Source: Gracilimonas sp017641085 (GTDB lineage Bacteria; Bacteroidota; Rhodothermia; Balneolales; Balneolaceae). Taken from it: DNA of 64,000 nt. Both the position numbers and the translations under genes were made by a program. How positions within the stretch are numbered: the first letter of the stretch is position 1; every line of letters begins with the position of its first letter. Shown piece after piece: positions 44,801 to 51,760 of the stretch. Location: the NCBI RefSeq assembly GCF_046115515.1, contig NZ_CP175953.1; one strand, 5' to 3'. The notes beneath the pieces were generated by a model, which saw nothing but the letters and a program-made list of their open reading frames with translations, searched no databases and was not told the origin of the DNA.

Positions 44801-45304
44801 ATGAAAGAACGCGTGTTCGCCAAGAACCCTTCCGAGCTACAAATCATCGAAAACCCAAACAAACGACGCAGTAACATGGCAAAACAAAGCAAAATCACTA
44901 CCGAGAAGGCGGTCTCTGAATTCAAGCAGCAGGCTATCACCGCCGGATACATTCTTGGTGGGCAAGCTGTAGCAGCGCAGGTTAATGCCCTGGCCGTCCC
45001 CATGCTGACAGGCAACGCATCTGCTACCATTCAACAAGCAACACGAGCGGGTATTCCCCTTACCGCCGGCGTGCTCCTAACCCTTGTGACCAAGAACAAA
45101 CATCTTCGCGGTCTGGCAATGGGTATGGGCGTGCAAGGCGTAATGGAAGCCATCAAATTTGTCATGCCTGACTGGACGCCCCAGCAAGGCCTGATGGATG
45201 GTTCCGGCTACGTGTATGACGGAGTCCCTCTGGTTCCGGAAACCACCCATCACGTAGATGATGTGGAAACTTCAATGGAAGTGAGTAACACTATCGAAGT
45301 GTAG
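44801..45304 (+). CDS. Late hydrophobic protein of unknown function
   Basis: A 167-aa protein; an ATG at 44876 (MAKQSK...) is an alternative start that would give 142 aa. The middle contains two or three moderately hydrophobic helices (TAGYILGGQAVAAQVNALAVPML, TAGVLLTLVT). The segment DGSGYVYDGVPLVPE near the C-terminus contains the SGY(V/I) motif that other proteins carry at their N-termini. It lies between the giant fusion protein and the candidate capsid gene. It could be a membrane or minor capsid protein; no family is recognised. Confidence 0.6.
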   Translation: MKERVFAKNPSELQIIENPNKRRSNMAKQSKITTEKAVSEFKQQAITAGYILGGQAVAAQVNALAVPMLTGNASATIQQATRAGIPLTAGVLLTLVTKNKHLRGLAMGMGVQGVMEAIKFVMPDWTPQQGLMDGSGYVYDGVPLVPETTHHVDDVETSMEVSNTIEV

Positions 45305-45393
45305 AAATATCGACTCATAGCTCTGATTGCAGAGGGGGTACTGGTAATACCGAAACGGCTAACAGCCAACTTAAAACCCTTAAAAACACAGTT
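45305..45393 (+). promoter_or_regulatory. Leader region of the first capsid candidate
   Basis: This 89-bp gap holds several small inverted repeats: CTCTG-ATTG-CAGAG (about 45321-45334), GGTACTGGTAATACC and GGCT-AACAGCC. It precedes the only late gene flanked on both sides by non-coding DNA. It is a plausible place for an internal promoter or mRNA-stabilising leader; no promoter consensus was proved. Confidence 0.35.
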
Positions 45394-46005
45394 ATGAGCA
45401 ACAAAATCTCTAAAAAGGCTTTAGTGCCTGCCACCGCGCGCATCAAAACCTACTACGACACCAAGCAGGTCGTGCAGAACGAAAACGTTATTAACTTTTT
45501 CCCGGCTAACGCCACCCGTAAAGTCACCCGTGACAACTACGTGAACAACCCGTTTCCGGGTTCCATGAAGCGCCGAATTCTGGGCTTGTCCTTTGAACTC
45601 ACCAAGCAGTTCATTGAAGACGACGCGGCCAACGGCATTGACGCGCGAGCCATTGTGAACGGCCTCAAAGACGCCGCCATCCTGCTTCAGGCCGACAATG
45701 ACAACAAGGAATTCCTTCGCGCCCCAATGAGCGAATTCTCCAATTTTGCCGGAACCGGTATCCAGCTTGCTTCGGCAACGGACAATACCGCCGACGCCGT
45801 GGCTTCTTTCAAGAGAGTGGCCACTATCAAAAGCGCGGGTGAATACCGTCTGGCCGATCCGTTCGATCTGGCTGTCAACCAGACGGTTTCCCTTGCCGTG
45901 CATTTTGACGACGCTTCGGTTTTCCCAACCATCGAAAACTGGACACAATCTGGTCAAGGACAACTTTGGCTCCGGGCTTCTCTGGTAGTCGCAGAAGTTG
46001 AGTAA
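45394..46005 (+). CDS. Candidate small major capsid protein
   Basis: A 203-aa protein without membrane helix or signal peptide, predicted beta-rich and containing the segments KRRILGLSFELTKQFI, NKEFLRAPMSEFSNFAG and NQTVSLAVHFDDASVFP. It lies alone between an 89-bp leader and a strong terminator, an arrangement typical of a very highly expressed structural gene. The next gene (258 aa) is a second beta-rich protein. Adjacent small and large capsid genes of about these sizes are known from viruses with two single-jelly-roll capsid proteins (P23-77 and Sphaerolipoviridae types). This parallel is by size, order and composition only. Confidence 0.5.
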   Translation: MSNKISKKALVPATARIKTYYDTKQVVQNENVINFFPANATRKVTRDNYVNNPFPGSMKRRILGLSFELTKQFIEDDAANGIDARAIVNGLKDAAILLQADNDNKEFLRAPMSEFSNFAGTGIQLASATDNTADAVASFKRVATIKSAGEYRLADPFDLAVNQTVSLAVHFDDASVFPTIENWTQSGQGQLWLRASLVVAEVE

Positions 46006-46014
46006 TCCATCCCG

Positions 46015-46056
46015 TCCCGCCGGTTTCGGTACTCCGGTTCCGGCGGGATTCTTTTT
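46015..46056 (+). terminator. Strong terminator after the first capsid candidate
   Basis: A perfect 9-bp GC-rich stem, TCCCGCCGG at 46015-46023 with CCGGCGGGA at 46040-46048, followed by TTCTTTTTT. It is the strongest terminator inside the late region, so the 203-aa gene can be made as a separate abundant transcript. Confidence 0.88.
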
Positions 46057-46089
46057 TCCAATCAACCCTGACTACCTCAAAGCTAAGCC

Positions 46090-46866
46090 ATGAAGATTAT
46101 CTCCAATTTTTTACCTCCTAAAGAAAGTTCGGCCTACAATCCGGCCAAATCAGTCGAGGTGCAACCCGGTGCAACGGCTCACCTGACCATGAACGGTATG
46201 GGCGGAGAGCGTTATGGAATCCGAAAGATTCTACCATACAGCGCCAACATGAATGCCATTTTGATTTCGGCTCGCCTGAATGAAGACCTTTACCTATTTC
46301 GTGATGTACAGCTTTCTGTAGTGCACAATTTGTTTAAATCCATAGACGGGCTTTTTGCTCCCTTCATCATTCAAAAGAACAACCACATCGTGTTTGAACT
46401 CACCAATACTGGAGCTGTCAAACAAACGGTAAACATTCAGCTGGTGGGCTACGACCAGTTTGCCCTGTCCAAACTCAGTGCGGCCTACCAGCAAATTGGA
46501 GCCTCGGTTCCGGTGCCCCGTTTCCTGTATGGACACAGCACGGTTCCGGCGGGCGGGCTCAACATTGATCTGGGCGTGAAAAGCAAAAGCGTGGACGTTC
46601 AGGTTCGGCGCATGGCCATGAGCAGCAACCAACCCGGAGCCATTACCGCCTCAATGAAAGTGTACAATACCACCGTTCGCGATGAAGTGTTCCTGGAGCA
46701 GGTGAACGATGAGTTCAACGACAAGTACATCAACGTGCCTTTTGTGGTTGGATCTAACGTACCCTTTGACGTGTACGCTTCCAACTACGGTGCCCAGCCT
46801 GCCGAGGTAAGTTTCCTTTGCGAGAGCTATGTGCAGGCCAAAACCGGATTCACCTTAGCGGAGTAA
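46090..46866 (+). CDS. Candidate large major capsid protein
   Basis: A 258-aa protein without a membrane helix, predicted almost wholly beta (SVEVQPGATAHLTMNGMGG, NNHIVFELTNTGAVKQTVNIQLVGYDQF, KSKSVDVQVRRMAM, VPFVVGSNVPFDVYASNYG). The alternating hydrophobic pattern and Gly/Pro turns suit a jelly-roll. It directly follows the 203-aa candidate after a terminator. Alternative roles are penton or a shell-cementing protein. No sequence family is recognised. Confidence 0.5.
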   Translation: MKIISNFLPPKESSAYNPAKSVEVQPGATAHLTMNGMGGERYGIRKILPYSANMNAILISARLNEDLYLFRDVQLSVVHNLFKSIDGLFAPFIIQKNNHIVFELTNTGAVKQTVNIQLVGYDQFALSKLSAAYQQIGASVPVPRFLYGHSTVPAGGLNIDLGVKSKSVDVQVRRMAMSSNQPGAITASMKVYNTTVRDEVFLEQVNDEFNDKYINVPFVVGSNVPFDVYASNYGAQPAEVSFLCESYVQAKTGFTLAE

Positions 46867-46868
46867 TC

Positions 46869-47282
46869 ATGCTAAATGATCTGATTAAAGTAATCTGCGA
46901 GTTGGCGGCGAATGTGGAAGCCCTGGTTAAAAACCTGCAAAACACGCAAGGCGCTCAGCCCAGTCAGGCCCGGATTGCGTCCTCCATTTCCCCGGTCATG
47001 AAACAGGGCGAGAACCCGATACGGCTGGTTAACGAAAATCCGCACCGCCTTGGCGTTATTATCCAAAACAGCAGCGAGGGGGAACTCATGATTGCCCTGG
47101 ACAGCCAGCGGATCTCGGAAAAGTACTACACCTTCAAACTGCGAGCCGGTGAAACTCTGCACTTTGATCTTCGCCGGTTCGGCGAGCTCTACAAAGGCGG
47201 CTTTATGGGCCTGTGGGATGAGGCGACCAATCCCGGAGTGGAGTCCAAAGCCCTGGTAACCGAAATCTTTTGGACAAGCTAA
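46869..47282 (+). CDS. Small beta-domain virion protein (spike or penton base candidate)
   Basis: A 137-aa protein from the ATG at 46869, preceded by GGAG overlapping the previous stop. A short N-terminal helix (about residues 1-28) precedes a beta domain with NPHRLGVIIQNSSEGELMIALDSQ, then FKLRAGETLHFDL, YKGGFMGLWDE and SKALVTEIFW. The pattern N-x-x-R-x-x-x-x-I-x-N ... Y-x-G ... V-T-E recurs in small phage structural domains. It is likely a spike base or decoration protein; this is inference from pattern. Confidence 0.55.
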   Translation: MLNDLIKVICELAANVEALVKNLQNTQGAQPSQARIASSISPVMKQGENPIRLVNENPHRLGVIIQNSSEGELMIALDSQRISEKYYTFKLRAGETLHFDLRRFGELYKGGFMGLWDEATNPGVESKALVTEIFWTS

Positions 47283-47283
47283 G

Positions 47284-47862
47284 ATGAGTAAGATTAGCGG
47301 GCAGGAATTTGGCCAAAACGAAGCGTTCAAAATGCGGGTCGTGAGCGGTATGCTTGTGGACGGCTCCGTTTTGATCTCGTGGGCTACCGGAGAACCGGCA
47401 TCAAGCCAGATTGATTGGGGCTGGGACGACTCGGTTCCGTTTCAGACGCCGGAAGTACACGCCGAGCCGGAAGAGATGGTACGGTATCATCAGATCTACC
47501 TGCCACAAACACTGGTCGATCAGCGACATTATTTCCGCGTGCGCTCGCGAACCGAGCATGGAAAAACCGGGATTTCGGACATCTACATGGTCGTGGTTCC
47601 TCCGGATCTGGATATAAAAAACCGGGGCCGAATGGCTACTGAGATTGAGTTGGAATTGGTACTTATTAAAACCACCAATATTAACTGTACCAACTTTCCA
47701 GCCACTTCTATTTCAGGCTACCGAACCGAACCCATTGCCTCGGGTCAACCTTCCTTGGTTGAACATGATAATACCGAGCCGGCTCCTTTGGATAAAACCG
47801 CCACAGTGAGTCCGGATACCAACAGCTCGTTGTCCACCAGGATCACCTACACCATTACATAA
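47284..47862 (+). CDS. Fibronectin-III-like surface protein
   Basis: A 192-aa protein. Residues about 14-108 resemble an FN3 or purple-acid-phosphatase N-terminal domain: VSGMLVDGSVLISWATGEPASSQIDWG, then HQIYLPQTLVDQRHYFRVRSR. A low-complexity Thr/Ser-rich C-terminus ends TRITYTIT. FN3 domains on phage particles commonly mediate surface or carbohydrate contacts. Its place between the small beta-domain gene and the 467-aa gene supports a spike complex. One base pair separates it from the upstream stop. Confidence 0.62.
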   Translation: MSKISGQEFGQNEAFKMRVVSGMLVDGSVLISWATGEPASSQIDWGWDDSVPFQTPEVHAEPEEMVRYHQIYLPQTLVDQRHYFRVRSRTEHGKTGISDIYMVVVPPDLDIKNRGRMATEIELELVLIKTTNINCTNFPATSISGYRTEPIASGQPSLVEHDNTEPAPLDKTATVSPDTNSSLSTRITYTIT

Positions 47863-47888
47863 ACCCATATTTGAATAATTAATACTCC

Positions 47889-49292
47889 ATGAAAACCATT
47901 ACAACGGATTTAAACGTCGGAAAAACGGCAAGCGGTCTCGACATGTACTGCGACCTGTCCCTGGAACAGCGGCATCTGTACCGCATGAAATGCGAAAGCT
48001 TTGTCGCCAATTTGCTTAAATGGATGCGTATGCAAATGGGCAAAACAAGCCAAGATGAGTATTGGGATGGACACAGCACCAGCAAGAAAATTGCTAATAT
48101 TATTGGCATTGTCGTTTCTGGTGATGACCTGATCATCGAGCTCGATGATGATCACGAATATAGTAGTGTAATTCATGACCTAATTACTATACAGGGAGTT
48201 ATAGGACTGGAGGGGGTCAATGGGGTGTACTTTCATGACAACAGTATTGGCACGTATCCTTTGGATCGTCATAGCCGCTACAAATATTATATCCGTGGGA
48301 TTGTTCCATCTCTAACTGGAGTATGGGATGGTAATTCCGGGGTTTCAATGGCCGCAAAATATAGAACCCTGTGGCCTTCCAATGACACCCATCTTCCGAT
48401 TAATTGGAACCCGATTATTGGTATGAGTAACCAACCAGTTAAAGCCTCTGACCTTTGCTTACCAGGATACTTCAAGCGGGGGTGCACGCAAGGTAATGTT
48501 TCCATTTCCTCGCTTATCACTGACCAGGAAAGTTCCAAATTTACCCTGTCCAGACCTTTTACCAATATGTCTGGCGCTATTCGAGAGATTGCCGAAATAG
48601 GCCTAATGGCTGGCGACTATCGTAGCGCTTATATGCTGATGGCTCGTGATGTACTGGGTGCTCCGATCAGTCTTGGAGACACCTCCACCTTGTCGTTGGA
48701 TTACGAGATCATTTCCATGATTGAAAACTTCAATCAGGATACCGATGCTAACGGTACTAACGGCGGTTGGACGGAAAACTTTATGTACATTCTGCACCGT
48801 ATCGCACATCCCAGTGCTACTCACAACTGGGAAAACGAGTTTCATTTTACTGCCGGACTGGGTGGTGGTGGAACAGGCGTGAATTTCAGCTATGACCGAA
48901 ATATGCATGGCTGGCAATTTGGCGTTCGCGTAGGCGAGTCTAACAAGTTTGTATCCATGACCGACCAGTCGCTCACGCCAGAGAGCGCTGAAATTAACGG
49001 CGTTCCACACGGCTACGGGGATGGAGAACTGGTTCATCACGGCACACATATCGGGCAATTGGTGGTCGATGATGTAGCCAATGAGGTTTATTTCCCGGTT
49101 GAACGCATCTTTGAAAACCGGGGAGCAACACCGATCACCGTACGGGAGATTGGCCTGTTCGGCAACCGAAACAACTCCATTGACATCTCACCAAAATTGC
49201 TTGCCCGAAAGGCATTGGCTCCTGTGGACCAGTTTACCATTGGAGCAGGTGAAACGGCTAAGGTCACTTTCAACTGCAAGGCGATTGTATAA
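47889..49292 (+). CDS. Candidate receptor-binding spike protein
   Basis: A 467-aa protein without membrane helix or signal. An N-terminal helical part (about residues 25-60) precedes a long beta-rich region with many Gly, Asn and aromatic residues (e.g. GGWTENFMYILHRIAHPSAT, FTAGLGGGGTGVNFSYDRNM). The C-terminal third has FENRGATPITVREIGLFGNRNN and AGETAKVTFNCKAIV, the pattern of phage tail-fibre or spike tips where new strands follow ENRGATPITVREIGLF. It is the best receptor-binding candidate of the element. No known depolymerase motif is visible. Confidence 0.55.
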   Translation: MKTITTDLNVGKTASGLDMYCDLSLEQRHLYRMKCESFVANLLKWMRMQMGKTSQDEYWDGHSTSKKIANIIGIVVSGDDLIIELDDDHEYSSVIHDLITIQGVIGLEGVNGVYFHDNSIGTYPLDRHSRYKYYIRGIVPSLTGVWDGNSGVSMAAKYRTLWPSNDTHLPINWNPIIGMSNQPVKASDLCLPGYFKRGCTQGNVSISSLITDQESSKFTLSRPFTNMSGAIREIAEIGLMAGDYRSAYMLMARDVLGAPISLGDTSTLSLDYEIISMIENFNQDTDANGTNGGWTENFMYILHRIAHPSATHNWENEFHFTAGLGGGGTGVNFSYDRNMHGWQFGVRVGESNKFVSMTDQSLTPESAEINGVPHGYGDGELVHHGTHIGQLVVDDVANEVYFPVERIFENRGATPITVREIGLFGNRNNSIDISPKLLARKALAPVDQFTIGAGETAKVTFNCKAIV

Positions 49293-49847
49293 GTGAGTAG
49301 TGCGCTCTCCATATCCTCCCAGCTCAGCTACCTTTACGTGAAAGGCATTATGGGGCACTTCTATGAGGCTTCGCAGCTACATAATATGCCGGTTTCTCTG
49401 CTTTTGGCTATTGCTTCCCGCGAAAGCCACATGGGACTCGCTTTGGATAGCAACTGGACGGGCGATAATGGCAACGGCATTGGCATCATGCAAATTGACC
49501 GACGGTATCATTCAGGCTTTACCAGCACCCACGCCAATAACGATCACCGCGCCAACATCCACTATGGCAGCAAGTTTCTGGCGGATCTGGTGGCCAAGTT
49601 TGGCGGAAAACTTATCCCAGCTGTTGCTGCGTACAACGCCGGGTACACCAAAGTCCGAAATACCATCAATGCCGGCATTGATCCTAATCTGGTTACCACT
49701 GGGCAAGATTACGCCTCCGATGTGCTTGCTCGAAAGAAAACCATTGAATCGGTGATGGGTATTTCTAAAGCATCCACTGCCAGCATGGTGCTGGTTCCCC
49801 TTTTAATCACAGGATTTATTTCCTATCAAATCTTTAACACTCAATAA
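49293..49847 (+). CDS. Lytic transglycosylase with C-terminal membrane helix
   Basis: A 184-aa protein starting at a GTG directly after the previous stop (TAAGTG). The SLT/goose-lysozyme fold is marked by LLLAIASRESHMG with the catalytic Glu (about residue 42), NGIGIMQIDRRY and AVAAYNAGY. A membrane helix MVLVPLLITGFISYQIF ends the protein. It cleaves the glycan strands of peptidoglycan. Being tail-anchored without a signal peptide, it could act from the virion membrane at entry as well as in lysis. Confidence 0.87.
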   Translation: MSSALSISSQLSYLYVKGIMGHFYEASQLHNMPVSLLLAIASRESHMGLALDSNWTGDNGNGIGIMQIDRRYHSGFTSTHANNDHRANIHYGSKFLADLVAKFGGKLIPAVAAYNAGYTKVRNTINAGIDPNLVTTGQDYASDVLARKKTIESVMGISKASTASMVLVPLLITGFISYQIFNTQ

Positions 49848-49853
49848 CCCACT

Positions 49854-50240
49854 ATGAAATCATCTTCCGGATACATCTACAGCGAGGAAAGTTCTCCCGG
49901 TTTGGGAAATATGATGCTCGACCCAACTTTACCCACTGAATTAAATACGGCTATCCAGCCGGTATCATCAGTTAGCAGAATACGGCCCACAATTTCCATT
50001 TCTCCAGGGCCAACTTCCAGAATTAGGAGACCAATTCTCCCAAGACTACCCAAAATCAAACGACCCAAGGTGATTCCAGTGGTACGTGATTTGGCGAAAA
50101 AACCAACCGCAACTGCTCAGCCTACCACAACCAAAAGCGAGCCGGTGGCCACTCAGAAAAAACCGATCAATAAGAAGATGATCGCTTTGGCTGGTACGGG
50201 CATCGTTGGTGCTGGAATTCTATTCAAAATCTTACGCTAA
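49854..50240 (+). CDS. Tail-anchored late protein with SGY start motif
   Basis: A 128-aa basic protein. It begins MKSSSGYIYSEESSPGLGN, combining both halves of the shared motif. A Pro/Arg-rich linker follows (TISISPGPTSRIRRPILPRLPKIKRPK). The membrane helix MIALAGTGIVGAGILF ends in KILR. The Pro/Arg-rich part could span a peptidoglycan or capsid layer. No enzymatic domain. Confidence 0.65.
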   Translation: MKSSSGYIYSEESSPGLGNMMLDPTLPTELNTAIQPVSSVSRIRPTISISPGPTSRIRRPILPRLPKIKRPKVIPVVRDLAKKPTATAQPTTTKSEPVATQKKPINKKMIALAGTGIVGAGILFKILR

Positions 50241-50256
50241 CCTAACCTGAAAACCC

Positions 50257-50490
50257 ATGAGTAAATCAAGCTATACCTCTGACAGCGGCTTTGGATGCGG
50301 CTGCGGATGCAACGGAGCCGGAATCGGTTCCTCTCCCGTAGTGGACGTGAAAAACGCCGAAGCCGAAAACACAAAAATGGATTTAGTCGATGAAGCCAAG
50401 AAATACATCAACGGCGAAGTGCCTATGAAGTACAAAGCGGCTGCTATTGCCCTTGGAGTCGGATTCCTGTGGTTTAAATTCAAAAAATAA
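50257..50490 (+). CDS. Tail-anchored Gly/Cys-rich late protein
   Basis: A 77-aa protein with an N-terminal GFGCGCGCNG cluster (Cys at alternating positions), an acidic amphipathic middle, and a helix AAAIALGVGFLWF with the tail KFKK. The CGCGC run could bind metal or be lipidated; neither is shown. SGF replaces the SGY motif of its neighbours. Confidence 0.6.
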   Translation: MSKSSYTSDSGFGCGCGCNGAGIGSSPVVDVKNAEAENTKMDLVDEAKKYINGEVPMKYKAAAIALGVGFLWFKFKK

Positions 50491-50494
50491 CCCC

Positions 50495-51070
50495 ATGAAA
50501 CGAGCCGATTACATTGCCCTTATAGAAAGCTATGGGGGCAATTTTTCCCTGTCCGATTTTGAAATTCAGGGGGATATCTCCCGAATGGATGTGGATTTCC
50601 TACGTTCCTTTTTAGCCTGGAGAGATTGGACGGGAACCAAAACCCTGATCACGTCTGCCTGGCGAGATAACAACCCGAAATCCCACGGGAGAGGACTGGC
50701 CATCGACTGTCTGCTTTTTACCGGTTGGCTTACCAAACAGGCAACTCCGCTCCAACACTGGCTGCTTGCAACCACGTGGCCTTTTCAGGGAGTGGGGTTG
50801 TATTTCGACTGGAATTTCACTCATAAGTTAAGTGGGGAAAAGATACCTGCCATTGGCCTTCATGTGGACGGCTGGAGTGGTAAGCAGATTAATGAGCGGC
50901 CACTTCGCTGGCTTCGCATTGATGGGAATTACTACTACCAGTCAACCAAAACCGGACGGTTTTACTGCCGGCAGAACAAGCAAACCATAACGCTTCAAGA
51001 AGCTATTCAGGAATACGATCAACGCTATGAGCAAATCACCAAAGCCCGAGCATTACCTCAGCAAGTATAA
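50495..51070 (+). CDS. M15-like peptidoglycan peptidase
   Basis: A 191-aa protein from the ATG at 50495. SHGRGLAIDC (about residues 65-74) matches the S-H-x-x-G-x-A-x-D zinc motif of M15/Hedgehog-type peptidases, and IGLHVDGW (about 126-133) supplies the further His/Asp. These enzymes cut peptide stems of peptidoglycan. No signal peptide or membrane helix is seen, so it would need a holin or release by lysis. It lies between the transglycosylase and holin-like genes, forming a lysis cassette. It overlaps the next gene by 44 bp. Confidence 0.78.
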   Translation: MKRADYIALIESYGGNFSLSDFEIQGDISRMDVDFLRSFLAWRDWTGTKTLITSAWRDNNPKSHGRGLAIDCLLFTGWLTKQATPLQHWLLATTWPFQGVGLYFDWNFTHKLSGEKIPAIGLHVDGWSGKQINERPLRWLRIDGNYYYQSTKTGRFYCRQNKQTITLQEAIQEYDQRYEQITKARALPQQV

Positions 51071-51314
51071 AGAGCTGATTATTACGACCATTATTTGCCT
51101 GTTTTTGACCGGCATCTACGACTCGATCAACAATCAAACCGCTGAAATAAAGCGATGGTATGAGCTGATGATCAATATTCGGGCCGAGCAGAAGATTCAG
51201 GGGGTGGATCTTGAATCATTAAAGCAGTCCATTGAGATCTTTCAAACTAAAACAGACCAGGAACTAACCAATCACGAACAGCGAATTCAATCACTTGAGC
51301 GAGAGATCGAATAA
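51027..51314 (+). CDS. Membrane-anchored coiled-coil lysis-type protein (spanin or holin candidate)
   Basis: A 95-aa protein with one N-terminal membrane helix LIITTIICLFLTGIYDSI (about residues 18-35) and a long coiled coil after it (about 50-95). This N-in anchor plus periplasmic coiled coil resembles an i-spanin such as Rz. It overlaps the M15-like gene, as Rz genes often overlap neighbours. No lipoprotein Rz1 partner was found. Confidence 0.6.
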   Translation: MSKSPKPEHYLSKYKELIITTIICLFLTGIYDSINNQTAEIKRWYELMINIRAEQKIQGVDLESLKQSIEIFQTKTDQELTNHEQRIQSLEREIE

Positions 51315-51345
51315 GCGTTATTAACCTAATTTAGCCTAATTACCC

Positions 51346-51624
51346 ATGAATAAATTACTTAGAAACGTCCTCAAATCAGTACCAACACTTATTACCTTAT
51401 TCAGAAAAGAAACACCCCAGGAAGGGAAAGACATTGCCAAAAGCGGGCTTACCAGCTTGGGTATATCCGGTATGATTACCACCGGAAGAATTAATGCCGG
51501 TGAAATAGATGAAACAGTACTCATAATTCTGGCAATCGTTGAAGCTATTGGATATGTGTATGGAGTAATAGCCTTAATTGCCGGTTCTTCGCAAAACTCA
51601 GAAGTTGAAGAAAATAAGCTCTAA
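51346..51624 (+). CDS. Putative holin
   Basis: A 92-aa protein with two hydrophobic segments (about residues 33-50 and 57-80, ETVLIILAIVEAIGYVYGVIALIAG), a basic N-terminus and a charged C-terminus. This is the size and topology of class II holins. It is the last gene of the late operon, next to peptidoglycan-degrading genes. The stop codon lies inside a hairpin that may end the operon. Confidence 0.6.
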   Translation: MNKLLRNVLKSVPTLITLFRKETPQEGKDIAKSGLTSLGISGMITTGRINAGEIDETVLIILAIVEAIGYVYGVIALIAGSSQNSEVEENKL

Positions 51625-51629
51625 CCAAC
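51618..51629. repeat. Candidate right attachment core (matches the tRNA D-arm)
   Basis: GCTCTAACCAAC is identical to 26181-26192 in the tRNA. Past this point GC content falls and the gene content changes from virus-like to cargo. The following bases do not restore a tRNA 5' half, which argues against a simple attR. Confidence 0.35.
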
Positions 51630-51648
51630 GATATTCTATCATTGGTTA
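51622..51648 (+). terminator. Hairpin at the end of the late operon
   Basis: TAACCAA at 51622-51628 pairs with TTGGTTA at 51642-51648, extended by an inner GATA/TATC after one mismatch. No T-run follows (AATAAAAT), so it is a weak terminator or RNA-stabilising hairpin. Confidence 0.5.
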
Positions 51649-51760
51649 AATAAAATATAACACCTTGTCAAAATCTACGTTTAACTGTATATTCAAGTAG
51701 TGCCCTGTACGTTGCGAAGTCCTAAGTTCCACTTGGGAAACGAATTTAATTTCATAGCAA

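Noticed and set aside
45305..45393. tRNA-like segment before the capsid candidate (cgactcatagctc...)
   Set aside because: It does not fold into a cloverleaf and lacks a T-arm; resemblance is limited to a few bases.
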